A stretch of 16,821 nucleotides of DNA from RGIG4034 sp045576455. GTDB lineage: Bacteria > Bacillota > Clostridia > Lachnospirales > Lachnospiraceae. A program made the position numbers and the translations under genes. Under the pieces are notes generated by a model that saw only the letters and a program-made list of their open reading frames with translations, did no database searches and was not told the DNA's origin. This document shows, one piece after another, positions 6,557-13,478 of the stretch. The DNA lies in contig JAZNGM010000034.1 in assembly GCA_045576455.1 (NCBI GenBank), positions 1 through 16,821 of the forward strand, in the 5' to 3' direction. Each line of letters starts with the position of its first letter. Within the stretch, counting starts at the first letter, position 1.

Positions 6557-7410
6557 TACTTATTCCCACCAAGTACCCGTAAAATCTCATCACGGGCTTC
6601 TTCTATCGTTGAAACTTCTGTATTTACATTAAATCCTGCTTCTTTGAGGTTATTCATAATATAAACAACCTGCGGCGCTGCAAGTCCGACCTGTTCCAAT
6701 TCTTTATAATTTTTAAAAACATTAACAGGACTATCATCGTACATTACTTTTCCTTTATCCATAACAATAAGTCTGTCCACATACTTTGCAACATCCTCCA
6801 TGCTATGGGAAACAAGAATAATCGTAATCCCTTTTTCCTCATGAAGCTTTTTTAAAAGTTCCAGTATTTCATCTCTGCCTTTGGGGTCGAGTCCCGCCGT
6901 CGGCTCATCCAGAATCAGCACATCAGGGTCCATTGCCAGCACTCCTGCTATAGCTACTCTTCTTTTTTGGCCACCGGATAAATCAAACGGTGACTGATAA
7001 AAATATTCATCCTGCAAACCCACCTGACGAAGGGCGGTATAGGAACGAAGTTCCACATCTTTTTGTGTAAGACCTAAATTTTTAGGTCCAAAGCAAACAT
7101 CCTTAAACACATCTGCTTCAAAGAGCTGATGCTCGGGATACTGGAAAACAAGTCCCACCTTGCCTCTAAGTTCTTTCCGCTTATATTCAGGCACATTGAT
7201 ATCGGCCCCATTATAGTATACCTCGCCGTGTGTCGGCTTAAGCAAGGCATTCATGTGCTGGATAAGGGTAGATTTACCGGAGCCTGTATGTCCGATAAGT
7301 CCAATGAACTCACCATCGTTTATTTTAAGGGTGACATCATCCAACGCTCTTACTTCCTGATTTGTCCCTTCATTATATATATGAGACACGTGATTTAATA
7401 TAATTGACAT
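6556..7410 (-). CDS. ecfA2: ECF transporter ATPase EcfA2
   Basis: A 284-residue ABC ATPase of the ECF importer. Motifs: Walker A GHTGSGKST (40-48), Q-loop Gln90 in FQYPEHQLF, signature LSGGQ (144-148), Walker B LILDEP (165-170) with catalytic Glu169, and switch His202 in VSHSMED. FQYPEHQLF rather than FQNPDNQ marks it as the A2 partner. The C-terminal 60 residues form the EcfA dimerisation extension. The start lies inside the end of ecfA1 (16-nt overlap), with AAGGAGG made from ecfA1 codons. It works as a heterodimer with EcfA1 on the cytoplasmic face of EcfT. Confidence 0.96.
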   Translation of the reverse strand: MSIILNHVSHIYNEGTNQEVRALDDVTLKINDGEFIGLIGHTGSGKSTLIQHMNALLKPTHGEVYYNGADINVPEYKRKELRGKVGLVFQYPEHQLFEADVFKDVCFGPKNLGLTQKDVELRSYTALRQVGLQDEYFYQSPFDLSGGQKRRVAIAGVLAMDPDVLILDEPTAGLDPKGRDEILELLKKLHEEKGITIILVSHSMEDVAKYVDRLIVMDKGKVMYDDSPVNVFKNYKELEQVGLAAPQVVYIMNNLKEAGFNVNTEVSTIEEARDEILRVLGGNK

Positions 7411-8249
7411 AGTGCCTCCTTTAATTCTGCAACCGTCAAAATGCCCTTCGGCATTTTAACGCCGTTTTTAGATAATTCATGTGCAAGCAAAGTAACCTGA
7501 GGCACATCAAGACGAAGTTTTTTAAGTTCCTCTACTCTTGAAAAAATCTCCTTCGGTGTACCTTCCATCTTAATCTGTCCGTTATCCATTACATATACCT
7601 TATCTGCATAGATAACCTCTTCCATATAGTGTGTAATAAGAACCACCGTAATTTTCTCTACTTCATTAAGTGCCCGGATAGCCCTTATAACTTCTTTTCG
7701 TCCACTCGGGTCCAACATAGCCGTCGGCTCGTCTAAAACAATGCATTTCGGGTGCATGGCTATAACACCGGCTATGGACACTCTTTGTTTCTGTCCGCCT
7801 GAAAGCTTATTGGGAGACATTTTACGGTATTCATACATGCCGACTGCTTTGAGGCTTTCTTCAACACGCTCCCAGATTTCCTTAGTAGGAACGCCCATGT
7901 TTTCAGGTCCAAAACCAACATCTTCTTCAACAACCTGTCCGATAATCTGGTTGTCCGGATTTTGGAATACCATGCCGGCACTTTGTCTTATATCCCACAA
8001 GTTATCATCATCCGACGTATCCTTTCCATCCACCCAGATAGTTCCTTCCGTTGGATAGAGTATCGCATTGATATGTTTTGCTAACGTAGATTTTCCGGAA
8101 CCGTTATGGCCTAAAATGGCAATAAAATCCCCATGCTGTATATCAAGGTTTACCTGATCCACAGCACGGGTTATTCCTTCTACATTTCCGTCTTCATCAC
8201 GTCTGATATATTCAAAAGATAAATCTCTTGTCTTAATCATTTCTGACAT
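7395..8249 (-). CDS. ecfA1: ECF transporter ATPase EcfA1
   Basis: A 284-residue ABC ATPase paired with EcfA2. Motifs: Walker A GHNGSGKST (47-55), Q-loop Gln96 in FQNPDNQII, signature LSGGQ (149-153), Walker B IVLDEP (170-175) with Glu174, and switch His207 in ITHYMEE. I start at ATG 8249-8247 (MSEMIKTRDLSF), preceded by AGAGG about 10 nt upstream. The frame stays open for 23 more codons to 8318, but that extension has no ribosome-binding site and is unlike EcfA1. The 94 nt between the ZIP gene and this start contain a TTGACT with no good -10 at the right distance, so any separate promoter is uncertain. It is the first gene of ecfA1-ecfA2-ecfT-truA. Confidence 0.95.
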   Translation of the reverse strand: MSEMIKTRDLSFEYIRRDEDGNVEGITRAVDQVNLDIQHGDFIAILGHNGSGKSTLAKHINAILYPTEGTIWVDGKDTSDDDNLWDIRQSAGMVFQNPDNQIIGQVVEEDVGFGPENMGVPTKEIWERVEESLKAVGMYEYRKMSPNKLSGGQKQRVSIAGVIAMHPKCIVLDEPTAMLDPSGRKEVIRAIRALNEVEKITVVLITHYMEEVIYADKVYVMDNGQIKMEGTPKEIFSRVEELKKLRLDVPQVTLLAHELSKNGVKMPKGILTVAELKEALCQLY

Positions 8250-8343
8250 ACCTATACTGCCTCTGACTTTCATAAAAATACTACTTATTAATAAAACATA
8301 TTTTAAATAAAAAGTCAAAACAATATAGATTTATTATACCGCT

Positions 8344-9126
8344 TTATCCCAAAGCCACATCCAATATCATCATTAACACAAATCCTACAGCAACACCAAC
8401 TGTACCGACATCGCTGTGATCCCCTTCCTGCGATTCAGGGATTAACTCTTCTACAACCACATAAATCATTGCACCCGCAGCAAATGCTAAAATAAATGGG
8501 AGCGCCGGCTTTATGAATCCGGTCAAAAGAATCATAATAATCGAGCCTATCGGTTCTACCACGCCTGACATAAAGCCATAACCAAATGCTCTTTTTTTAC
8601 CGAGACCATTACTGATAAGTGGCATGGAAATTACAGCCCCTTCCGGCACATTCTGGATGGCAATACCGATTGCCAGTGCCAAAGCTCCTGTTAAGGATAT
8701 TGTCGCATTATCATTCAACATACCGGCAAATACAACACCTACAGCCATACCTTCCGGTATGTTATGTAAGGTAACTGCCAATATCAACATCAAAGATTTT
8801 CCAATCTTACTTTGCTTGCCCTCCGGCTTCGTTGCATCCACATGAAGATGGGGTATTATTTTATCCAATATAAGCAAAAAGAGCACGCCTGCTATAAAAC
8901 CGGTTCCTGCCGGCAACCAGGAAATTTTACTTCCATGCGCTTCTGCCATTTCAAGTGCCGGAATAAGCAGTGACCACACTGAAGCTGCCATCATAACACC
9001 GGATGCGAAGCCTAACAACATCTTTCTAAAACGGACCTTCATTTCATTTTTTATAAAAAATACCATTGATGCTCCAATTGTTGTTCCAAGAAGCGGAATA
9101 AATATACCAATTATTACATTTCTCAT
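8344..9126 (-). CDS. ZIP-family metal transporter (GufA/ZupT-like)
   Basis: A 260-residue membrane protein with about eight hydrophobic segments. The ZIP metal path is visible: HNIPEG (121-126) in one helix and QNVPEG (158-163) in the next, where many relatives have His in place of Gln158. Other polar in-membrane groups are Glu191-Pro192 and Glu226-Glu227. A short His-bearing loop PHLHVD (92-97) precedes a Lys-rich stretch. ZIP proteins bring zinc, iron or manganese into the cytoplasm; the ion cannot be read from the sequence. I start at ATG 9126-9124, with AAGGTGAT directly upstream, not 20 codons earlier. The gene has its own promoter and follows the rplQ terminator, so it is an independent unit interrupting the usual rplQ-ecfA1 neighbourhood. 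Confidence 0.9.
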   Translation of the reverse strand: MRNVIIGIFIPLLGTTIGASMVFFIKNEMKVRFRKMLLGFASGVMMAASVWSLLIPALEMAEAHGSKISWLPAGTGFIAGVLFLLILDKIIPHLHVDATKPEGKQSKIGKSLMLILAVTLHNIPEGMAVGVVFAGMLNDNATISLTGALALAIGIAIQNVPEGAVISMPLISNGLGKKRAFGYGFMSGVVEPIGSIIMILLTGFIKPALPFILAFAAGAMIYVVVEELIPESQEGDHSDVGTVGVAVGFVLMMILDVALG

Positions 9127-9156
9127 ATCTATCACCTTCCATTCATAATGTACTTT

Positions 9157-9186
9157 ATTATTACACAAAACAACGCAATATTTCAA
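9157..9186 (-). promoter_or_regulatory. candidate sigma-A promoter of the ZIP transporter gene
   Basis: On the minus strand TTGAAA (9186-9181) is followed by an 18-bp spacer and AATAAT (9162-9157), preceded by TGT to give an extended -10. Transcription would start near 9150, giving a leader of about 24 nt with a good ribosome-binding site. A direct repeat ATGCTA (9186-9191 and 9196-9201 on the plus strand, 10 bp apart) abuts the -35 and could be an operator. Confidence 0.65.
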
Positions 9187-9243
9187 TGCTACATTATGCT
9201 AAAAACAATTTTTGCACTTTGCTTACTATATTATATTAAAACG

Positions 9244-9276
9244 AAAAAAAAGTTGCCACCGTTTCAGTGACAACTT
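9244..9276 (-). terminator. strong intrinsic terminator after rplQ
   Basis: On the minus strand a 12-bp stem (9276-9265 with 9261-9250, including two T-G wobbles) encloses an AAA loop and runs into eight Ts. It starts 23 nt after the rplQ stop and ends the rpmJ-to-rplQ unit before the ZIP gene. Confidence 0.93.
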
Positions 9277-9298
9277 TTAAACTCATATGAATTAATGA

Positions 9299-9835
9299 TT
9301 AGACTAACTCAAGAAGTACCTGCATTGCTGCATCACCCTTACGAAGACCAATCTTCGTAATTCTTGTATAACCACCGTTACGTGTTGTATACTTAGGAGC
9401 AATTTCATCAAATAACTTAGCTACTAAATCAATTTCTTTAGTTGCTTTCTTCTTACCTGCAGCTACAGTTGGAACTTCTGTTACAGAATATAATACTTTC
9501 AACATCTGTCTTCTTGCATGAAGTCTTGAAGGCATATCTTTCTTGATTTCCTTCTCAACTGTATCATACTTAGTAATTTTCTTACCATCTACAACTTCTT
9601 TTACTCTCTTGCCATCTTTATCCTTAACAGGAACTTTTGCAGATACAGTAACTACTTCAAAGTTATCTTTTTCTTTAACTGCAAGAGCGATAAGACCTTC
9701 AGCAATTTTAACTACTTCTTTTGCTCTAGCCTCTGTTGTAATAATTTTACCATTGTATAACAACTGTGTTACCTGGTTTCTTAATAATGCTTTTCTCTGG
9801 CTTGATGTTTTACCAAGTTTTCTATACTTTGCCAT
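9299..9835 (-). CDS. rplQ: 50S ribosomal protein L17 (bL17), enlarged form
   Basis: A 178-residue large-subunit protein at the peptide exit side. The N-terminus MAKYRKLGKTSSQRKALLRN, the RLHARRQ segment (104-110) and the C-terminal GGYTRITKIGLRKGDAA identify it. Residues about 55-102, rich in Lys, Val and Asp, have no counterpart in the roughly 120-residue Bacillus protein; such insertions occur in Clostridia. I start at ATG 9835-9833, with AAAGGAAT upstream. The frame is open 20 codons further to 9895, but that extension carries no L17 similarity. It is the last gene of its operon, after rpoA. Confidence 0.97.
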   Translation of the reverse strand: MAKYRKLGKTSSQRKALLRNQVTQLLYNGKIITTEARAKEVVKIAEGLIALAVKEKDNFEVVTVSAKVPVKDKDGKRVKEVVDGKKITKYDTVEKEIKKDMPSRLHARRQMLKVLYSVTEVPTVAAGKKKATKEIDLVAKLFDEIAPKYTTRNGGYTRITKIGLRKGDAAMQVLLELV

Positions 9836-9842
9836 TTTTCTA

Positions 9843-9875
9843 ATTCCTTTCTTAATACGAAGGAATAAATCCTTC
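9843..9875 (-). promoter_or_regulatory. possible ribosome-binding-site switch before rplQ
   Basis: In the minus-strand RNA GAAGGA (9875-9870) can pair with TCCTTC (9864-9859). The overlapping ATTCCTT (9866-9860) can instead pair with AAGGAAT (9849-9843), which is the rplQ Shine-Dalgarno. The two pairings exclude each other, so the segment could expose or hide the ribosome-binding site. Both stems are short, and chance is possible. Confidence 0.35.
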
Positions 9876-9988
9876 ACTCGTGGTGCATCCGGCAACGCTC
9901 TTTGGTCTTATACACCGGACGGTTATATGTTCCAGTCGTGAATCTGCACAAACGAACCCTTTGGATTTACCGTTTATGCACTCACATA

Positions 9989-10948
9989 TTAATCTTCGCT
10001 TGGATTAAGCTGAAGATTTAATTCTTTTAATTTAGCTAATACTTCTTCTAATGACTTACGTCCAAGATTACGAACCTTCATCATGTCTTCAGGTGTCTTA
10101 TTGGTTAACTCCTGAACTGTGTTGATTCCCGCTCTCTTTAAGCAGTTGTATGAACGAACAGATAACTCTAATTCGTCAATACTCATCTCAAGAACCTTTT
10201 CTTTCTCATCATTTTCTTTCTCAATCATAACATCAACAGATTTACCGCATTCTGAAAGATCGATGAAAAGTGAAAGGTGAGCACTTAATACTTTAGCCGC
10301 AAGACTCACTGCTTCGTCCGGAGCAAGAGTTCCGTTTGTATGAACATCCATTGTCAGCTTATCGTAGTCTGTCTGCTGACCAACACGGGTATTCTCTACC
10401 GTAACATTTACTCTTTCAACTGGTGTATAGATAGAATCAATTGCAATCACACCAATTGGGAGGTCAGCTGATTTGTTCTTCTCAGCGCTGATATATCCTC
10501 TTCCTTTAGTAATGGTAAGCTCCATGTATAATCTACTGTCTTTTCCACCACTTAAAGTAGCAATTACAAGGTCAGGATTCATAATTTCAATATCTGAATC
10601 CACCTGAATATCAGATGCTTTAACAACACCTTCACCCTCGAACTCAATGTACGCTGTCTTTGGTTCATCAGATGAGCTGTTATTTCTAATAGCTAAGCTC
10701 TTAATATTCATAATAATCTCAGTTACATCCTCTTTAACTCCAGGAATTGAACTGAATTCATGTAATACACCATCAATTTTAACCTGGCTTACAGCAGCAC
10801 CCGGTAAAGATGCTAACATAATTCTTCTAAGAGAATTACCAAGTGTAATACCATAGCCTCTTTCAAGTGGCTCTACTACGAATCTACCATACTTCTTATC
10901 TTCAGAGATTTCAGCAACTTCAATATTGGGTCTATCAAAATCAAACAC
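9989..10948 (-). CDS. rpoA: RNA polymerase alpha subunit
   Basis: A 319-residue subunit whose dimer nucleates RNA polymerase assembly. The N-terminal domain shows RGYGITLGNSLRRIMLASLPG (30-50) and the dimerisation/beta-contact core to about residue 235. After a Glu/Lys-rich linker (about 242-255) the C-terminal domain carries LSVRSYNCLKRAGI, with Arg265 and Asn268 at the positions used for UP-element and activator contact in E. coli, and NLGRKSLEEV. Translation starts at GTG 10948-10946; GGAGGG lies about 9 nt upstream and no ATG gives a better N-terminus. It sits between rpsD and rplQ as usual, so alpha is made with ribosomal proteins. Confidence 0.98.
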   Translation of the reverse strand: MFDFDRPNIEVAEISEDKKYGRFVVEPLERGYGITLGNSLRRIMLASLPGAAVSQVKIDGVLHEFSSIPGVKEDVTEIIMNIKSLAIRNNSSSDEPKTAYIEFEGEGVVKASDIQVDSDIEIMNPDLVIATLSGGKDSRLYMELTITKGRGYISAEKNKSADLPIGVIAIDSIYTPVERVNVTVENTRVGQQTDYDKLTMDVHTNGTLAPDEAVSLAAKVLSAHLSLFIDLSECGKSVDVMIEKENDEKEKVLEMSIDELELSVRSYNCLKRAGINTVQELTNKTPEDMMKVRNLGRKSLEEVLAKLKELNLQLNPSED

Positions 10949-10990
10949 TTTAAATACCCTCCTTTTTTGAGCAATTCATAGTTACTTATT

Positions 10991-11584
10991 TTACTTAGAA
11001 TATAATTCGACGATAAGCATTTCATTAACAGGAACATCAATCATCTCTCTTGTAGGGAGCTGCTTAACTGTTCCTTTTAATGCTTCCTTATCTACATCGA
11101 GCCATTCAGGAACTAATCTTGCACCTGTTACTTCCATAATATCTTTGTATCTCTGTAAACTCTTTGACTTTTCTCTGATTTCAATTACATCACCAGCTTT
11201 GATAAGGTAAGATGGTACGTTAACTGTCTTACCATTTACAAGTACATGCTTATGTGTAACGATCTGTCTTGCTTCTCTTCTTGTTCTTGCAAATGCAAGT
11301 CTGAAGATAACATTGTCAAGTCTTGACTCAAGCATTGTCATAAGGTTTTCACCTGTAAGACCTTTCATTCTATCAGCCTTAGCATAATAGTTACGGAAAG
11401 GTTTCTCAAGTACACCATAGATAAATTTAGCTTTCTGCTTCTCTCTTAACTGAAGACCATACTCGCTCATTTTCTTACCAGCTCTTGCACTGGTTCTGTT
11501 TGACTTCTTGTCATATCCTAAAAATGTAGGATCAAGGTTTAATGATCTACATCTTTTAAGCACAGGAACTCTATTTACTGCCAT
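10991..11584 (-). CDS. rpsD: 30S ribosomal protein S4 (uS4)
   Basis: A 197-residue primary 16S rRNA-binding protein that nucleates small-subunit assembly. The N-terminus MAVNRVPVLKRCRSLNLDPTF keeps only one cysteine, so this is the zinc-free form. The S4 RNA-binding domain spans about 90-152 (MLESRLDNVIFRLAFARTRR, then QIVTHKHVLVNGKTVNVPSY). The C-terminal VNEMLIVELYSK is typical. ATG 11584-11582 follows TAGGAGG. S4 often represses its own operon; the hairpin-rich leader before rpsM is a candidate target. Neighbours are rpsK (78 nt upstream) and rpoA (42 nt downstream). Confidence 0.98.
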   Translation of the reverse strand: MAVNRVPVLKRCRSLNLDPTFLGYDKKSNRTSARAGKKMSEYGLQLREKQKAKFIYGVLEKPFRNYYAKADRMKGLTGENLMTMLESRLDNVIFRLAFARTRREARQIVTHKHVLVNGKTVNVPSYLIKAGDVIEIREKSKSLQRYKDIMEVTGARLVPEWLDVDKEALKGTVKQLPTREMIDVPVNEMLIVELYSK

Positions 11585-11662
11585 TTCATTATCCTCCTAA
11601 TATTGTTTACACATCATATAGATGCTTCATTCCAACGTTTCTAATTTGTTATAAACCTATCA

Positions 11663-12058
11663 CTATACACGACGGCGCTTTGGTGGGCGGCATCCATTGT
11701 GTGGTACAGGTGTTACGTCTCTGATACTTGTTACTTCAAGACCGCTTGCTGATAAAGCTCTGATAGCAGCCTCTCTTCCTGATCCGGGACCTTTCACCAT
11801 AACGTCAACTGTCTTCAAGCCATGTACTAAAGCTGCTTTTGTAGCAGTTTCAGCTGCAACCTGCGCAGCATATGGAGTAGATTTCTTTGAACCTCTAAAT
11901 CCCAGACCGCCGGCACTTGCCCAGCTTAATGCATTTCCTTCAGCATCTGTAAGTGTAACAATTGTATTGTTAAAAGATGCCTGAATGTGTGCCTGTCCGT
12001 GTTCAACGTTTTTCTTAACACGCTTTTTAGTTACTTTTTTTGCAACATTTTTAGCCAT
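11663..12058 (-). CDS. rpsK: 30S ribosomal protein S11 (uS11)
   Basis: A 131-residue protein of the small-subunit platform near the mRNA exit. A Lys-rich N-terminal tail (about residues 1-18) leads to QAHIQASFNNTIVTLTDAEG, then SAGGLGFRGSKKSTPYAAQ, VKGPGSGREAAIRAL and the conserved C-terminus DVTPVPHNGCRPPKRRRV. Length is normal. It lies 28 nt after rpsM, in the order S13-S11-S4-alpha-L17 common to most bacteria. Confidence 0.98.
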   Translation of the reverse strand: MAKNVAKKVTKKRVKKNVEHGQAHIQASFNNTIVTLTDAEGNALSWASAGGLGFRGSKKSTPYAAQVAAETATKAALVHGLKTVDVMVKGPGSGREAAIRALSASGLEVTSIRDVTPVPHNGCRPPKRRRV

Positions 12059-12086
12059 TTCTAAACTAACCTACTTTCTCTCTCAA

Positions 12087-12455
12087 CTATTTTTTCTTAT
12101 TTGCTACAGTTCTCTTAGGACCTTTTCTTGTTCTGGCATTGGTCTTTGTCTTCTGACCACGAACAGGAAGTCCTTTTCTATGACGGATACCACGATAACA
12201 ACCGATTTCCTGTAATCTCTTGATGTTAAGTGCTACTTCTCTACGAAGATCACCTTCTACAAGATAGCCACCATCGATTACTTCGCTGATTCTCTTTACT
12301 TCGTCGTCTGTTAAATCTCTAACACGAGTGTCAGGATTAACCTTTGCTTCTGCCAAAATCTTGTTTGAACTTACTCTGCCGATTCCGTACACATAAGTCA
12401 AACCGATTTCGATACGTTTGTCTCTCGGTAAGTCTACACCTGAAATACGAGCCAT
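12087..12455 (-). CDS. rpsM: 30S ribosomal protein S13 (uS13)
   Basis: A 122-residue head protein contacting 23S rRNA/L5 across the subunit bridge and P-site tRNA through its basic tail. MARISGVDLPRDKRIEIGLTY, YGIGRVSSNKIL, GDLRREVALNIKRL and the C-terminal GIRHRKGLPVRGQKTKTNAR are all canonical. ATG 12455-12453 is preceded by ATGGAGG. The 266 nt separating it from rpmJ are unusually long for this cluster and full of inverted repeats, suggesting its translation is regulated. Confidence 0.98.
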   Translation of the reverse strand: MARISGVDLPRDKRIEIGLTYVYGIGRVSSNKILAEAKVNPDTRVRDLTDDEVKRISEVIDGGYLVEGDLRREVALNIKRLQEIGCYRGIRHRKGLPVRGQKTKTNARTRKGPKRTVANKKK

Positions 12456-12476
12456 GTAAAAATTCCTCCATTTTCT

Positions 12477-12712
12477 TGTGCTTCATGCACATTTTGCTGT
12501 CGGATCATGTCCGACAATTACAGTTACTAATTGATTGGGGTATGTTCATACCCAACTGAGTATAAACCCAGTCTATCCGATACTATTATTCACGGTATCA
12601 ATAAGTAATCTCCCGTAGACTTACAAAGTTACTACGTTCAATTTATCTTACATCAGTCCAAAAGGACTCTTATTTCCGTACATAATAATAAGACAAGTAT
12701 CTCACCTTGTCT
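12477..12712 (-). promoter_or_regulatory. hairpin-rich leader between rpmJ and rpsM
   Basis: In transcription order the minus strand holds these inverted repeats: 12712-12691 (7-bp stem AGACAAG/CTTGTCT), 12668-12655 (AGTCC/GGACT, TTTT loop), 12636-12614 (5 bp plus an inner 4 bp with a 2-nt bulge), 12599-12579 (5 bp), 12553-12538 (GGGTATG/CATACCC), 12516-12498 (TGTCGGA/TCCGACA) and 12491-12477 (5 bp), the last just before the rpsM ribosome-binding site. No open frame or convincing promoter was seen. Ribosomal operons often use such leaders for feedback by one product, classically S4 in this gene set; no specific known class is recognised. Confidence 0.55.
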
Positions 12713-12721
12713 GACAAAGAA

Positions 12722-12835
12722 TTAACCCTGTCTCTGTTTGTGTTTCGGGTTCTCACAGATTACCATGATTTTCCCTTTTCTTTTAATGATTTTGCATTTT
12801 TCGCAAATTGGTTTTACTGATGATCTAACTTTCAT
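12722..12835 (-). CDS. rpmJ: 50S ribosomal protein L36 (bL36)
   Basis: A 37-residue protein beginning MKVRSSVKPICEKCKIIKRK and ending HKQRQG. Cys11, Cys14, Cys27 and His32 form the complete zinc ribbon, so this is the zinc-binding paralogue form. Length is exactly that of bacterial L36. ATG 12835-12833 is preceded by a full AAAGGAGG. It lies 122 nt after infA and is the first gene downstream of an internal promoter. Confidence 0.98.
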   Translation of the reverse strand: MKVRSSVKPICEKCKIIKRKGKIMVICENPKHKQRQG

Positions 12836-12866
12836 GTTAAACCTCCTTTCAAAAAGACCGACTTAC

Positions 12867-12895
12867 ATTGTATCACATATTTTATCTATTTACAA
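12867..12895 (-). promoter_or_regulatory. internal sigma-A promoter before rpmJ
   Basis: On the minus strand TTGTAA (12895-12890), a 17-bp spacer and TACAAT (12872-12867), with TGA making an extended -10, lie between infA and rpmJ. The start would be near 12860, giving a 25-nt leader that includes the rpmJ ribosome-binding site. It would make rpmJ-rpsM-rpsK-rpsD-rpoA-rplQ partly independent of the upstream operon. Confidence 0.7.
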
Positions 12896-12957
12896 GCAGT
12901 AATTTTTAACTGCAGTAAATCAATTTTTTTGCACTGTTTAGTGCACTTTTACTCCGA

Positions 12958-13176
12958 TTATTTATCTCTCCAGATAATTCTTCCTTTTGTAAGGTCGTAC
13001 GGAGATAATTCAAGGGTTACCTTGTCACCCGGCAGAATTCTAATAAAATTCTGTCTTAATTTACCACTGATATGCGCCAGTACAACATGACCATTCTCAA
13101 GTTCCACACGGAACATTGTATTTGGGAGTTTTTCTTTAACAATTCCTTCAATTTCAATTACATCAGATTTTGACAT
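12958..13176 (-). CDS. infA: translation initiation factor IF-1
   Basis: A 72-residue OB-fold protein that blocks the A site of the 30S subunit during initiation. The whole family core is present: IEIEGIVKEKLPNTMFRVEL, NGHVVLAHISGKLRQNFIRI, PGDKVTLELSPYDLTKGRI. ATG 13176-13174 overlaps the end of the upstream KOW gene by 19 nt, and its AGGAGG is formed from the KOW gene's own codons for Arg-Arg, implying translational coupling. Confidence 0.98.
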   Translation of the reverse strand: MSKSDVIEIEGIVKEKLPNTMFRVELENGHVVLAHISGKLRQNFIRILPGDKVTLELSPYDLTKGRIIWRDK

Positions 13177-13433
13177 ATAGACCTCCTATATACTTTGATT
13201 GCTCTCTTTAACTCATCGTCGCAAACCGTCTCTTTATTAAGCAGTTTGTCATAGAGTGATTTTTCACAAGTTACATTAGTTAGCTGAATATGTTTACGTT
13301 TTTTCTTTTTGGGATTTCCCATTTTTTTAATAGAGCCATCCGAAAGAAACACGTAATCGTCTTTTTCGTCAACAATAAGATATATCTTACCTTTATCGTG
13401 ACCTGCAAGTGATGATGCAAAACATCCAATCAT
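13158..13433 (-). CDS. KOW-domain RNA-binding protein (eL14-like)
   Basis: A 91-residue protein with an N-terminal KOW-type beta-barrel: MIGCFASSLAGHDKGKIYLI continues into a strand-rich VDEKDDYVFLSDGSIKK. A basic segment NPKKKKRKHIQLT (about 40-52) and a charged helical tail follow. This small protein is a regular companion of map and infA in Clostridia and resembles eL14-type ribosomal proteins of archaea and eukaryotes; its exact role is not established to my knowledge. The ribosome-binding site is weak (GTGG) compared with its neighbours, consistent with coupling to map 45 nt upstream. Its stop lies inside infA. Confidence 0.88.
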   Translation of the reverse strand: MIGCFASSLAGHDKGKIYLIVDEKDDYVFLSDGSIKKMGNPKKKKRKHIQLTNVTCEKSLYDKLLNKETVCDDELKRAIKVYRRSICQNLM

Positions 13434-13478
13434 ATCTACACCACGCTTTCTTTTTTTCCGACTTGCATCAGTTAATTA

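Noticed and set aside
8250..8318. Longer start for ecfA1
   Set aside because: No ribosome-binding site precedes it, and the added residues are unlike EcfA1. MSEMIKTRDL has AGAGG upstream.
8250..8343. Promoter for ecfA1 (TTGACT)
   Set aside because: No acceptable -10 lies 16-18 bp downstream, and a nearby TATAAT lacks a -35, so I do not call it.
9127..9186. Longer start for the ZIP protein
   Set aside because: The extension would cover the predicted promoter and ribosome-binding site. ATG at 9126 is directly preceded by AAGGTGAT.
9836..9895. 20-residue N-terminal extension of L17
   Set aside because: L17 begins at MAKYRKLGKT, with a ribosome-binding site just upstream. The extension covers a hairpin region and has no family match.
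12930..12945. Terminator after infA (TGCACT/AGTGCA hairpin)
   Set aside because: On the minus strand the stem is followed by As, not Ts. Only the plus strand has a short T run, and no plus-strand gene ends there.
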